Notes: generated by a model not told the origin, from the letters alone. Positions 27,642 through 36,578 are shown, counted from the stretch's first letter. The stretch: DNA of 64,000 nt from Verrucomicrobiota bacterium (GCA_023386835.1 JAEWIY010000100.1:8367-72366); one strand, 5' to 3'. Translations and numbers: made by a program.

Positions 27642-29684
27642 TCAGCCCAGCAGTTTCGCCACGCGTTCGGCCAGTTCCGCCGTCGAGAAGGGTTTGGCCA
27701 GGAACATCACGCCCGGGTCGAGAATCGCCGACTGGATCGACTGGTCCTCGATGTAGCCGGACATGAAGAGTGTCTTCAGGTCGGGCTTGAGTTCGTGCAG
27801 GCGGCGCGACAACTCGTGCCCGTTCATGCCGGGCATGACGATATCTGTCAGCAGAAGTTGGATACGCTGGAACTCCTCGGTGGAGCCGAAATTCAGCGCG
27901 GCCTCGCTGCTGGGGAAGGTGATCACCTGGTAGCCGAGCGCCTCCAGCAGCGACGTCGCGACCGCGCGCACGAGGTCGTCGTCGTCGACCACCATGATGC
28001 GGCCGCTGCCCGAGTTCATGTCGGGCTGATCTTCCTCGAAGTACGGCTCGTCGATGTTCTCCGATTCGGGGATCAGGACGGTGAACTCGGTGCCGACGCC
28101 CGGCGCGCTCACCAGTGAGATGTCGCCTCCGTAGGCGCGGCAGATGTTGATGCAGGTGGAGAGCCCGAGCCCGGTGCCGCGGCCGTGGGCCTTGGTCGTG
28201 AAGAACGGCTCGAACACCCGCGCCTGCACGTCGTCCGGGATGCCGCAGCCATTGTCCGCGATCTTCAACTGCGCGTACCGGCCGGGAGCGATGCGGGAAT
28301 TCAGCTCGGGGGTGATCTCCCGCACGCCGATCGTGATCATCAGCCGGCCGCCGCCGGGCATGGCGTCGCGCGCGTTGAGGCAGAGGTTGAAAATGACCTG
28401 TTCGATCTGGTTCCGGTCCGCCCGGATCCAGGCCGGCGTATCCGACAACCGAATATCCAGTTCGATGTTTTCGCTCAGGAGCGAGCGGACGAAGTTGCGC
28501 AGGTCGTCCAGCAGCTGGTTGAGCTCGATGCTTTCGGCCTCCTGCACGTTCTTGCGGCTGAACGTCAGGAGCTGGCGCACAAGGTGGGTCGCGTGGTTCG
28601 CGGCGTGCAGGATGTCGTCCATCTTCGCCCGATCCGCGTCCCGCGTGAGATCGTCGCGCAGCAGTTCGCCGAAACAGCGGATGGCCGTCAGCAGGTTGTT
28701 GAAGTCGTGGGCGACCCCGCCGGCGAGCAGCCCCACCGCTTCCATCTTCTGCGATTGCTGCGCGCGCTCGTTCGACTCGCGCTGCGCGGTCCGGGCGCGT
28801 TCCCGCACCAGCATCGTCTGGACGAAGTGGGTGAGGTTGCGGGCAAAAAGCAGGTTGGCGCCGGATTGCTCCTCCGCGGTGCGGGTCAGGCCGACCAGAA
28901 ATCCCTCCGCCCGTCCGCCTTCTCCGATCGGAATCGCAAAGCCGCTGCGAAACCCCTGCTGCTCGATCCAGTCGGTCGCGATGGGAAACGCGTCGCGGTC
29001 CTCCGGCAGCACGAGGTGTCCGGCGTCAGTGATCTCGGTTTCGTTCAGCGTCGGCTCGACGAGCGGTGGCAGCCCGGTGGATGCGACCATGCGCATCGGC
29101 GACTCCGCGGACGTGCGCAGCAGGAGCAGGCTGCAGGGCAACGCCAACGAATCCGCGAGGGTGCGAGTCGCTTCCTGCGCCAGCTCAGCCAGCGGCGGGT
29201 CGTCGAGCGTGCGCTGGCCGAAGTTGATCAGGGCGGATTGTCGCAGCGTTTCCAGCGTCAGCCGTTTTTCCGTTTCGTGGCTTTCCGTCACGTCGGCGCG
29301 CGTGCCAACAAAACCGAGCAGGCGCCCCTTGGCATCATGCCGGCCTTGGCTGCGTTCGCGCAGGAGCCGGTACTCGCCGTCGGCTCGCCGGACGCGGTAG
29401 TCACAAGAACGCTCCGCACCCGTGGAAACCAGTTCGGTGAGGTGTTGCTGGGCGCGGGCGCGGTCGGCCGGATGCACCAGCTCCAGCCAGCCCAGGCGCA
29501 GGTCGGCTTCCGGGGAGCGCCCGGAAAACTCCTGCCAGGCGCGGTTGTGGTAAATGGTTTCGCCGCGCTGGTCACCGATCCACATCGGCATCGGCACGGC
29601 ATCCACGAGTTCACAGAACTCGGTCAATCCTGGATTGGGCGATCCGTCGGCGGTGGAGAAGGGGCGGGTGAGGGAGTCGGACAT
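27642..29684 (-). CDS. Soluble hybrid histidine kinase: PAS - GAF - HisKA - HATPase - receiver
   Basis: A 680-residue sensor kinase. The N-terminal PAS has WIGDQRGETIYHNRAWQEF and ends with RDA-type PAC signature VGTRADVTESHE. A GAF-like segment follows (~150-310: LPCSLLLLRTSAESPM, FRSGFAIPIGEGGRAEGFLVGL). HisKA is VGLLAGGVAHDFNNLLTAIRCF; the HATPase has NLCLNARDAMPGGG, IADNGCGIPDDVQARVFEPFFTTK and GTGLGLSTCINI. An acidic linker leads to a receiver with IMVVDDDDLVRAVA and Asp in LLTDIVMPGMNGHEL. Its convergent neighbour is another hybrid kinase of the same H-box class, so the pair may share a role, but nothing shows the signal. The ATG used gives MSDSLTRPF. Confidence 0.92.
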   Translation of the reverse strand: MSDSLTRPFSTADGSPNPGLTEFCELVDAVPMPMWIGDQRGETIYHNRAWQEFSGRSPEADLRLGWLELVHPADRARAQQHLTELVSTGAERSCDYRVRRADGEYRLLRERSQGRHDAKGRLLGFVGTRADVTESHETEKRLTLETLRQSALINFGQRTLDDPPLAELAQEATRTLADSLALPCSLLLLRTSAESPMRMVASTGLPPLVEPTLNETEITDAGHLVLPEDRDAFPIATDWIEQQGFRSGFAIPIGEGGRAEGFLVGLTRTAEEQSGANLLFARNLTHFVQTMLVRERARTAQRESNERAQQSQKMEAVGLLAGGVAHDFNNLLTAIRCFGELLRDDLTRDADRAKMDDILHAANHATHLVRQLLTFSRKNVQEAESIELNQLLDDLRNFVRSLLSENIELDIRLSDTPAWIRADRNQIEQVIFNLCLNARDAMPGGGRLMITIGVREITPELNSRIAPGRYAQLKIADNGCGIPDDVQARVFEPFFTTKAHGRGTGLGLSTCINICRAYGGDISLVSAPGVGTEFTVLIPESENIDEPYFEEDQPDMNSGSGRIMVVDDDDLVRAVATSLLEALGYQVITFPSSEAALNFGSTEEFQRIQLLLTDIVMPGMNGHELSRRLHELKPDLKTLFMSGYIEDQSIQSAILDPGVMFLAKPFSTAELAERVAKLLG

Positions 29685-29757
29685 CCAGGCGAGTCTCAGT
29701 GCCGGGTCACGGTGCAGAGGGAATCGCGCGGTGCAATGCCAGGCGTCATTCGTTTCG

Positions 29758-30126
29758 TCAGCTTGTCTGGCCGTAGGCGCGGTTCACCGCGGGTTTGGGC
29801 GCCGCCATCGACGGGGCAGGGCGCGGCGCGCCCATACTGCAACGCAGCAGCAATTGCTCGTTCTCCCGGTCAAGCATGAGGATCTGCAGCGACCGGGCCC
29901 GGGCTTGCTCCAGGACCGCACCACCACGGAAATTGGGTCCGCGTTCCAGCGACTTCAGCTCCGCCAGGCTTTGATCCAGCCGCTCCGAAACGTGGCGCTT
30001 CTTCTCCCGCCAAGCTTCATCCGGCGCCCGCTGCTCCTGCCGCAGAATCCGGTTTTCCTCCACCGCGAGCTGGTAGAGCTCGTCACACAGCGCGAGGTGC
30101 TTTTGCAGGATCACTTCCGGGTTCAT
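29758..30126 (-). CDS. Small coiled-coil protein, possible flagellar chaperone-like (FlgN/FliT-type)
   Basis: A 122-residue helical protein. It contains ALCDELYQLAVEENRILRQE, a basic helix, SERLDQSLAELKSL and ILMLDRENEQLLLRC, a pattern of Leu heptads and a final LDRENEQLLL that resembles FlgN-type export chaperones, followed by a Pro/Ala-rich tail. The assignment is tentative and based on pattern only. It is the last gene of a three-gene operon and overlaps the TPR gene by four bases. Flagellar genes lie ~6 kb away, which makes a flagellar role possible. Confidence 0.6.
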   Translation of the reverse strand: MNPEVILQKHLALCDELYQLAVEENRILRQEQRAPDEAWREKKRHVSERLDQSLAELKSLERGPNFRGGAVLEQARARSLQILMLDRENEQLLLRCSMGAPRPAPSMAAPKPAVNRAYGQTS

Positions 30127-31379
30127 GAGTTCGGAAGAGGCTGCACCACCGAACCGGGGACAGTCGAGAGGCTAAGCGAGTCGAGTCGCTGGTGGACGTC
30201 CTGGTTCCAGTCCAGCTGGTTCAGCCGCCAAGCCACCATGCGGGACAGGTCCGAGAACGCGGTTCGGTCCGGCAACTGGGCCGCTTCCGCTTCGATCTGC
30301 TGGTAAAGCGCGCGCGCGGAGGCGTTTTGAAGGAGACGTTCCTGGCAGAGGGCCATCTGGTACAGGACCGGCAGCCGCCAAGCCGGTTCGCCGCCAAGCT
30401 CCGACAACCGCTGATAAATCGTGAAGGCGCTGGTGAAATCGCCCGATCGGTAGAATTCGTTGGCGAGTTGGTTGCCCGTGCGGCGTTGCCAGTAAGCCCA
30501 ACGTTCGGCGTCATCGCCCGTTTCCGCCTGTTGGCGTTTGAGCAGCTCGAGGGTGACAGCCATGGCCTCCTGGCTGCGGTCGAGGCGCTGCAGCAGCGTG
30601 GCCAACTGGAAACGGGCCTCCGCGCCCAGCTCCCCGTCCGGGTGATGCTCGATGAATTGTCGAAAGGCGGCGATGGCCTTCTCGTGCTGCCCCGCGCGGG
30701 ACCGGGCTTGCGCGGCCTTGAACTCCGCTTTCCGCTGGTCGTCCGGTGCCAGGTCGAGGAGGTTAAGCCGACTGTAGAAACGCGCGGCGTCCTCGAAATT
30801 GCCGGTCTGGTAGTGCGTTTCAGCGATCTCGTACTGCGCGGTGCGGGCGATCTGCCGGTAGTTGTCGGCCTGGTCGTTCGGCACTTTGATCACCGCGTTG
30901 AGCACATTGTAGAAGCGGGAGATCGCGAGCTTGGGTGTGCCAAGTGCGCGCAGCGTGCGACCGAGCTCCAGCAGGTACATGGGCGTGTCCACCGAGCCCG
31001 GGTGATCGGCGAGCAGCCGCTCGTACGTGGCGGCGGCCTTCACGAGGTCACCGGATTTTCGATACGCTCGAGCCAGGCCGGCCAGCGCGGCTTCGCGTTC
31101 GGCGACCTGTTCGGTTGCCCGACCGACCTGTTGATAGGCGATCAAGGCCGATTCGTAGTCGCCTTGCTCCAGCCGGCTCGCGGCGAACCGAAGCATGCTG
31201 GCGTGATCGGGTCCGAGTTCCTTCAGCCAGGCGGCGCGGCCTTGGGGCGGCAGGGCATCCGTGGTGGTCTCCGCGGCTCCTGAACTGGGTTCGCTCCGCC
31301 ACTCGGCCGGCGCATGGGGCGCGGTCGACGTGGCAGCGAGGCTGGCGGGAATCAGCAGGAGCGCGGAAAGGAGCCTCAT
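30123..31379 (-). CDS. Periplasmic TPR-repeat protein
   Basis: A 418-residue exported protein with a signal peptide (MRLLSALLLIPASLAATS). The rest is a series of tetratricopeptide-like repeats, for example FAASRLEQGDYESALIAYQQV, LAGLARAYRKSGDLVKAAATYERLLADHPGS, AEFKAAQARSRAGQHEKAIAAFRQFIEHHPDGELGAEARFQLATLLQRL. Such repeats serve as protein-protein scaffolds, often for envelope assembly (as in BamD or YbgF/CpoB). It overlaps both operon neighbours by four bases (ATGA), which indicates tightly coordinated synthesis. The specific partner is unknown. Confidence 0.85.
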   Translation of the reverse strand: MRLLSALLLIPASLAATSTAPHAPAEWRSEPSSGAAETTTDALPPQGRAAWLKELGPDHASMLRFAASRLEQGDYESALIAYQQVGRATEQVAEREAALAGLARAYRKSGDLVKAAATYERLLADHPGSVDTPMYLLELGRTLRALGTPKLAISRFYNVLNAVIKVPNDQADNYRQIARTAQYEIAETHYQTGNFEDAARFYSRLNLLDLAPDDQRKAEFKAAQARSRAGQHEKAIAAFRQFIEHHPDGELGAEARFQLATLLQRLDRSQEAMAVTLELLKRQQAETGDDAERWAYWQRRTGNQLANEFYRSGDFTSAFTIYQRLSELGGEPAWRLPVLYQMALCQERLLQNASARALYQQIEAEAAQLPDRTAFSDLSRMVAWRLNQLDWNQDVHQRLDSLSLSTVPGSVVQPLPNS

Positions 31380-31885
31380 CGTAACTGGTAGGTGGCCTGA
31401 CTCCGGGGAGCGGACGGCGGCTGCGGTGGCAGGAAGTAGGGGAGAAAGTCCTCGGGGGTGGTTCGCGGGGCCAGGTCGTCCGGCAGGAGCGAAACCGGCG
31501 GGGGCGAATCAACCGATTGCGTTTCAACCGCGACCGGATCCGGCGTGGCAATGATCGGCCGGGTGGGTTGCACGACCGTTTGCTCCGGTGCCTCCACCGA
31601 CTCGTCGGGTGTCGGTGTGACCTCCGCTTCGACTGGCACTTCGGGCTGCCCGGTGACGCGGAGCGCTTCCGGCAGCTCGGGCACCGTGCGTTCGAGCGGT
31701 GGCGCGGCGAACCGCAGCATCGGCGAGCCTACCCGCGTGAGGTAGGGGCGGGAATTGAGCGGAGCTGCCCACACGGCGGCGGGCAGGAGCCCGGCCAGCA
31801 CGGTGCAAATCAGCCCACGAACCCACGCCGCCGTGAAACCGCGCGGAGGTTCGGCGCCGGTGCGGCGCTGGTGAAAGGACGACAT
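31376..31885 (-). CDS. Membrane-anchored or exported Pro/Glu-rich hypothetical protein
   Basis: A 169-residue protein with a basic N-terminus and one hydrophobic segment at ~20-41 (WVRGLICTVLAGLLPAAVWA) that may be a signal peptide or an uncleaved anchor. The remainder is low-complexity and disordered, rich in Pro, Glu, Val and Thr (VPVEAEVTPTPDESVEAPEQ, PPQPPSAPRSQ). It is the first gene of the operon with the TPR and coiled-coil proteins, overlapping the TPR gene by four bases. It could be a linker spanning the periplasm. No family recognised. Confidence 0.65.
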   Translation of the reverse strand: MSSFHQRRTGAEPPRGFTAAWVRGLICTVLAGLLPAAVWAAPLNSRPYLTRVGSPMLRFAAPPLERTVPELPEALRVTGQPEVPVEAEVTPTPDESVEAPEQTVVQPTRPIIATPDPVAVETQSVDSPPPVSLLPDDLAPRTTPEDFLPYFLPPQPPSAPRSQATYQLR

Positions 31886-32018
31886 GGAAAAAGGATGTGG
31901 CCAAGGATTGCATGGCGACGCCCTGCAAGAAGGTTCAAACGGACTTACGGCACGCGTTCACAGCGACTTGAGAGGTCATTTCCGACGGGTGATCGCGTGA
32001 AGTGGCGGAGTGCCGGGA

Positions 32019-32062
32019 CGCAAAAACAGAACACCCCACACCCGGTGAAAAGGTGTGGGGTG
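32019..32062 (-). terminator. Rho-independent terminator after the REC-REC-STAS gene
   Basis: Reading the minus strand, an 11-bp perfect stem (CACCCCACACC with GGTGTGGGGTG) and a 9-base loop are followed by a T-rich run (TTCTGTTTTTG). It lies ~50 bases beyond the stop codon of the gene transcribed towards it. Confidence 0.92.
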
Positions 32063-32111
32063 CGCAGGGCCGCCGGCCTGGAGATGGGAAGGCCGGCGGT
32101 AAAGGTGGTGA

Positions 32112-33260
32112 TCAGGTGCCGGCAGGCTGCAGGACGGGGCCGAACGAGTTGCGTGCCTCCTCGACCGAGTCGAAGAACTTCCAATTGCGCGTGTCCTCGA
32201 AACCCTTGCTCTCGGAGACCACCGCGCCCGAGCCGACGAGGGTGTAGCTCAGCGCCAGTTCGCGGCAGGTCTGCATCGCCTGAAGGATCAGCTTGATGAC
32301 CGTCATATCGAGCCGCTTGAGCTCGTGCAGGTCGAAGATCGCCTTGCTGATGCCGCTGTCGACCGCTTCCGCGACCTTGGTCTTCAGGTAGGTCGTGACC
32401 TCGTTCACCACATGCTGGGAGGTCTGCTCCGGTAGCCGCATGATGAATACGTTCTGGTCGATCGAGAAGTAGCGCTGCGACGTGTCGAGGTTCATCGCCT
32501 TGGCGAGCTTCGCCTCAAGTTCCGGCAGGTCGAGCGGCTTGGTCGCGAGGGCGGTGAAGCCGATCTGCTGCGCCTGCTGCTGGGCCACCGCGTCCGTCTT
32601 CACGACAAGGCCGAAGATCGGCGTGTACTTCGTCTTGACGTTGGTGCGGATGACCCGGAACAGCGTGAACGCCGCCTCCTCCGACAGGGAGAGGGAGATC
32701 ATGATCAGGTCCGGCGTGCTCTTGTTGCAGAAGTCGATCGCCTCGCCCGTCGTCGTGACGCCGTGGATCTGCCAGGGCGTGTGCTTCAAACCTTCCTGGA
32801 TCTGCGCGACGATGGCCGGCTTGTCCTCGACCACCAGGATGGTGGCCGGATCGAAGATCGACTTCGCCTTCGCGGGCGTCTCGCTCAAGGGCTTGAGGTC
32901 GATCACACGGCCGACCTTCTGCACGAGCACCTCCTCCTTGAAGGGCTTCACGATGTAGTCGCGCACGCCGATCTTGGCGATTTTGAGCACGTTGTCGCGA
33001 CCGCCTTCGGCCGTCAGCATGATGACCGGGATCGACTTCAACGTCGGGTCGGACTTCAGTTTCGTCAGCATCTCGACGCCGTCCATGACGGGCATGGTGA
33101 TGTCGAGCAGGATCAAATCGGGAGTCTCCTTCGCCGCCATCGCGAGGCCCTCGACGCCATTGGCCGCTTCGAGGATTTCGCAGTCGTAGAGTTTGAACGC
33201 CTTCTTGACGATGATGCGGACGGTCTTCGAGTCGTCCACCGTAAGGATCTTGTAGCGCAT
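32112..33260 (-). CDS. Two-receiver protein with C-terminal STAS-like domain
   Basis: A 382-residue protein. Receiver 1 (MRYKILTVDDSKTVRIIVKK; acceptor Asp in LILLDITMPVMDGVEM; Lys in DYIVKPFKEE) is complete. Receiver 2 (ATILVVEDKPAIVAQIQEG) is degenerate: the acceptor region reads DLIMISLSLSEEAA, with no Asp in the usual place. The last ~110 residues look like a STAS/anti-sigma-antagonist fold (AIFDLHELKRLDMTVIKLILQAMQTCRELALSYTLVGSG). I chose the ATG giving MRYKIL over a TTG three codons upstream. It follows cheX by 18 bases and shares its sigma-28-like promoter. The combination suggests a chemotaxis-linked regulator, possibly a CheY-type protein with a binding module. Confidence 0.88.
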   Translation of the reverse strand: MRYKILTVDDSKTVRIIVKKAFKLYDCEILEAANGVEGLAMAAKETPDLILLDITMPVMDGVEMLTKLKSDPTLKSIPVIMLTAEGGRDNVLKIAKIGVRDYIVKPFKEEVLVQKVGRVIDLKPLSETPAKAKSIFDPATILVVEDKPAIVAQIQEGLKHTPWQIHGVTTTGEAIDFCNKSTPDLIMISLSLSEEAAFTLFRVIRTNVKTKYTPIFGLVVKTDAVAQQQAQQIGFTALATKPLDLPELEAKLAKAMNLDTSQRYFSIDQNVFIMRLPEQTSQHVVNEVTTYLKTKVAEAVDSGISKAIFDLHELKRLDMTVIKLILQAMQTCRELALSYTLVGSGAVVSESKGFEDTRNWKFFDSVEEARNSFGPVLQPAGT

Positions 33261-33278
33261 GATGGGCAAAAGGGCGGG

Positions 33279-33791
33279 TTATTCGCCAGGCTGCATCAAC
33301 AGGTCCGCAGTAAGGCGGTGACCGTTCACGTCGAAGCGGTAAACACGCCGCGTGGCAGAGCTGATGGGTTCGATGCTGAAATTGCTGCCGCGCAGGATCG
33401 ACGGAATCGTCAAGCGGCAGGGGTAACCCTTGTCGCTGAGCTGATTCTTGAACGTGCCGACCGTCATGTTGGTCAGCTCGCCGATCGCGTCGTTGATCAC
33501 GTCCTCGCCGGCCTCGTCGATTTCGTCGAGGGTCATGCCGAGCATGGCGGCCGCTGCATCGCGGGCGAAATCAGCTTCGAGATAAAGATAGATGAGCCCG
33601 TTGATGCTTCCGATGAAGCCGACGGTTCCGACCACGTGGGCCGCTTCCAGCGCCAGGCTGCTGGTATGCGGTACCGGATCCACCGGCACCAGCACAGCCT
33701 CCTTGCTGAGCATGGTCTTGAACACCTCCTGGACCGCGCGCGTGATGGTCTCTCTGAAGACGGTGTCGTTTATTTCTTGAGTCGCGGCCAT
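33279..33791 (-). CDS. cheX: CheX-like chemotaxis phosphatase
   Basis: CheX dephosphorylates CheY-P. The 170-residue protein carries the CheC/CheX/FliY signature with the essential Glu and Asn: DAIGELTNMTVGTFKNQL (E-x-x-N spacing), preceded by FARDAAAAMLGMTLDEIDEAGEDV. The beta sheet repeats VVGTVGFIGSINGLIYLYL are also typical. The gene precedes the REC-REC-STAS gene by 18 bases, so the phosphatase may act on its receiver. A sigma-28-like promoter is found just upstream. No Shine-Dalgarno sequence is evident before the ATG. Confidence 0.88.
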   Translation of the reverse strand: MAATQEINDTVFRETITRAVQEVFKTMLSKEAVLVPVDPVPHTSSLALEAAHVVGTVGFIGSINGLIYLYLEADFARDAAAAMLGMTLDEIDEAGEDVINDAIGELTNMTVGTFKNQLSDKGYPCRLTIPSILRGSNFSIEPISSATRRVYRFDVNGHRLTADLLMQPGE

Positions 33792-33824
33792 AGAAGATCG
33801 GGAGGTAACAAATTACCGCATCTA

Positions 33825-33850
33825 TTATCGGCGCGTTTCAGCAGGCTTTA
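33825..33850 (-). promoter_or_regulatory. Sigma-28 (FliA)-type promoter upstream of cheX
   Basis: On the minus strand TAAA is followed 14 bases later by GCCGATAA, an exact match to the flagellar sigma -10 consensus. Predicted start is ~33818, about 27 bases before the cheX ATG. This is the strongest flagellar promoter in the window and is expected to drive cheX and the two-receiver gene. Confidence 0.75.
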
Positions 33851-33964
33851 GGGGAAAGTGGCCCGCACACCCGCGCGGATCACGCGCTGGTTCCCCAACC
33901 TCATCTCAGCAAAAATGAGGCGCTTACGACGTGATGGAAAGGAGCCCCCGGATGGGGCGGGCAA

Positions 33965-35590
33965 TCATTCCTCGTCGCCCACTTCCGTCCACCCGCCCGC
34001 CTCGCGATATTCCTTCAGCTTGTTGCGAAGCGTCCGGATCGAGATGCCCAGCAATTCGGCGGCCTGCGTGCGGTTGCCGTGAGTCGCGACGAGCGCGTCA
34101 CGAATGGCGCGCTTCTCGAGTTCCGCCAGCGGCAGCACACTGGCCGGACCGGACGACGCGACTTCCTCGGTGAAGGGTAGCGGTTCCTCGGCCGGCGTGT
34201 GTTCCTCCGCTGGCGTGAGGGGGGCCACGGGTTCGGGTGCCGGCACGAACGGCAGCGGAGGCGGGGGCGCCGGCGGCACATAGGCCGGTGGAGCCGGCGC
34301 GGGGCGAAAGCCGTTGTAAGGATCCGCCGAATACGGATGGCCGAAGGGAACGGGGGCCGGTGGAGCCACGGGCGGCGGCATCATGCCCGGATGGGCCACG
34401 GCGTGACCGGGCATCATCGTTGAAAGCACGGGCAGGTTGAGCACTGCGGCGGAAACCGGCCGGCCGTTCTCCGACAAAATCACGGCTCGCTCGATCGTGT
34501 TCTGCAACTCCCGGACGTTACCGGGCCACGGATAATTCCGCAGCGCCGCCAGCGCATGGTCGGTGAAGCCGGGTAGCTTGAGGCCGTGCTTGCGGGCGAA
34601 GCGCCGCAGAAAGGCGTCGGCGAACAGCTCGATGTCTTCCGGGCGCTCGCGCAGTGGCGGCACGTTCACGGGAAACACGTTCAACCGATAGTAGAGGTCG
34701 GAGCGGAACAGGCCGCGTTCGACGAACTGCTGCAGGTTGCGGTTCGACGTGGCGAGGATGCGCACGTTGACCTTGATCGTCTTGGTGCCGCCGACGCGCT
34801 CGAGTTCGCGTTCCTGCAGGACGCGCAGGAGCTTCGCCTGAAGGTTCAGCGGAATCTCGCTGACCTCGTCGAGCAGCAGCGTGCCGTGGTTGGCCAGTTC
34901 GAAGCGGCCCTCGCGCCGCTCGGTGGCTCCGGTGAACGCGCCGCGCTCGTGTCCAAAAAGTTCGCTCTCGATCAACTGCTCGGACAGCGCGGCGCAGTTG
35001 ACCTTGATGTAGGGTTCCTTGCGGCGGGGAGAGTTGCGATAAACCTCGCGCGCCACCATCTCCTTGCCCGACCCGTTTTCGCCCGTGATCAGTACGGTCG
35101 CATCCGTCGGGGAAACCCGCTCGATCATCTGCCGGGTGCGTTGCATCGCCGGGCTGCGGCCGAGCAGCACGTCACCATCATCGCTGGCCGGATCGCTGAG
35201 GTAGCGGTTGACCTTGACCAGTTGCTGGTAGTTGTCGGCCTTCTTCAGCACGATGTCGATCTGGGCCGGCCGGAACGGCTTGATCAGATAGTCGAACGCG
35301 CCCGCCCGCATGCAGTTCACCGCGTGTTCGATGCTGCCGTATCCAGTCACCACGACGACGAGCGGGTGCACCGGCATCGCCATGATGCGCTCCAGCAACA
35401 CGTGTCCGTCGCCGTCGGGCAGCCGCACATCCAGCATCACGAGATCGAAGGACTCACGCGCGAGCGCGGCATCCGCCGCCGCCAGGCTGTTCGCCAACGT
35501 CACCGTGATCCGCCGACGCTTGAGCAGGTCCTCCATGGCGCGCTGCACCGGAGGCTCATCGTCGACGACCAGGACACGTTCAAGAGACAT
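33965..35590 (-). CDS. Sigma-54-dependent response regulator (NtrC/FleR family)
   Basis: A 541-residue transcription activator. Receiver at 1-120 with VLVVDDEPPVQRAME and acceptor Asp54 in VMLDVRLPDGDGHVLL. The AAA+ domain follows with Walker A GENGSGKE (~171-178), the sigma-54 contact loop GAFTGA (217-222), Walker B LLLDEVSE and the arginine-finger region RSDLYYRLNVFPVNVPPLRERPEDI. A long Pro-rich linker (~400-485, repeats of PPAPPPPL) leads to a Fis-type HTH at the end (THGNRTQAAELLGISIRTLRNKLKEY). Such factors control flagellar middle genes in many bacteria; the flagellar block begins at 36215, so that role is plausible here. Start giving MSLERVLVVDD. Confidence 0.95.
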   Translation of the reverse strand: MSLERVLVVDDEPPVQRAMEDLLKRRRITVTLANSLAAADAALARESFDLVMLDVRLPDGDGHVLLERIMAMPVHPLVVVVTGYGSIEHAVNCMRAGAFDYLIKPFRPAQIDIVLKKADNYQQLVKVNRYLSDPASDDGDVLLGRSPAMQRTRQMIERVSPTDATVLITGENGSGKEMVAREVYRNSPRRKEPYIKVNCAALSEQLIESELFGHERGAFTGATERREGRFELANHGTLLLDEVSEIPLNLQAKLLRVLQERELERVGGTKTIKVNVRILATSNRNLQQFVERGLFRSDLYYRLNVFPVNVPPLRERPEDIELFADAFLRRFARKHGLKLPGFTDHALAALRNYPWPGNVRELQNTIERAVILSENGRPVSAAVLNLPVLSTMMPGHAVAHPGMMPPPVAPPAPVPFGHPYSADPYNGFRPAPAPPAYVPPAPPPPLPFVPAPEPVAPLTPAEEHTPAEEPLPFTEEVASSGPASVLPLAELEKRAIRDALVATHGNRTQAAELLGISIRTLRNKLKEYREAGGWTEVGDEE

Positions 35591-35722
35591 AGTAGGCAGA
35601 AAGCGGCCCGAGTGGACCGCGCGAGCGACAGGTGTAGCGGGCGGGTGGAGCGTTTGAAGCGCAAAGTTCCGCGCAGGGTGCGGTTTGTGCTCAAGTTATG
35701 GTGAATCGCGCCGAAACCTCCG

Positions 35723-36103
35723 ATGGACACCCTGCGTCCTTCACTCACCATGCGCTTGCTCTCCTTCCTGGACCTGGTCGAAACCGCTCTGCGGGCCGAC
35801 GGGCTTGATCTCACGCCGGCGCAAGTGTCTCGACAAGTCAGCTACGAGGCCGGTCTGGCGCGCATGGACCTTCCCGGCGACATCAGCCTGTTTGTCCAGA
35901 ACTACACGTTGACGGACGGTCAGTTGTGCCTGAAGGCGTGGTGGCGCGATGCCGTGCGTGGCGATACGCCGATGCGCTCCTTCTTTGATGCTTCCGGCTT
36001 GGATTGGAAAGCGGTGGCGCGCCAGGTGGCGGCGGCCAAACCAGAGTCGGTTGAAGCCGATCTGGAGACGACGGATTCCGACCTGCTGCGTTCCGCCGTC
36101 TGA
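35723..36103 (+). CDS. Hypothetical protein, 126 residues
   Basis: A soluble protein starting MDTLRPSLTMRLLSFLDLVETAL; the second Met at residue 10 is an alternative start. The mid-part has DLPGDISLFVQNYTLTDGQLCLKAWWRDAV, followed by an acidic C-terminus (EADLETTDSDLL). No membrane helix or signal. It is divergent from the sigma-54 activator gene and is transcribed alone, 111 bases from the flagellar block's last gene. I do not recognise a family; the coding potential rests on codon composition and length. Confidence 0.55.
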   Translation: MDTLRPSLTMRLLSFLDLVETALRADGLDLTPAQVSRQVSYEAGLARMDLPGDISLFVQNYTLTDGQLCLKAWWRDAVRGDTPMRSFFDASGLDWKAVARQVAAAKPESVEADLETTDSDLLRSAV

Positions 36104-36214
36104 CGTTCGTTTCGGCGCGCGGTAAACCTGCGCGCGAATGGGAGGTTCGAGGCGGCCTGCGGCCTGGAGTTCGCGGACCGATCACGCGGCGACCCAGTCG
36201 CCGCCGTTCACGAC

Positions 36215-36553
36215 TCAGCTTTGCGAATACGCCCGACCGACCGCGCGCGAACGGCGACCAGAGGTTTCAAGCGCCGCCCGATCGCGCTGCAAACGGCGCA
36301 CGCCGTCCGCGAGGGCCTCGGCGCGTCGCGCGTAACGCGTACGCAGGCCTTCGGCACGGGCGCGCAGCTCGAGGTCGCGGGCCGCGTCTTCGTGTTCGAC
36401 GGATTCAGCGAGGCGCGTGAGCAGCGCCAGCTCGCGATCAAACAAGCTGGAGAGTGCGGCCCAGTCCGCCAAAGCGAGAGGCCCCGCATCTTCGCGGGAG
36501 TGGGTTTCCAGCGCCGCCAGGAGACGGCGCGTCAGGGGGGCAGGGGTAGCCAT
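36215..36553 (-). CDS. Small helical protein downstream of fliS, possible FliT-like flagellar chaperone
   Basis: A 112-residue protein starting MATPAPLTRRLLAALETH. It is strongly helical and charged (LSSLFDRELALLTRLAESVEH, DLELRARAEGLRTRYARRAEALADGVRRLQRDRAAL), with Leu spaced as in coiled coils. In most flagellar loci the gene after fliS is fliT, encoding a short helical chaperone for FliD, and the size and position fit. The sequence itself has no invariant motif that proves it. It lies 25 bases after fliS in the same operon. Confidence 0.6.
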   Translation of the reverse strand: MATPAPLTRRLLAALETHSREDAGPLALADWAALSSLFDRELALLTRLAESVEHEDAARDLELRARAEGLRTRYARRAEALADGVRRLQRDRAALETSGRRSRAVGRAYSQS

Positions 36554-36578
36554 GAAGCGAAAGCGGGAGGAAATCAAG

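Noticed and set aside
28144..29879. Two long plus-strand frames opposite the PAS-GAF kinase
   Set aside because: The minus strand encodes a full hybrid kinase with all boxes; the plus frames are Ser/Arg-rich or Ala/Gln-rich without motifs.
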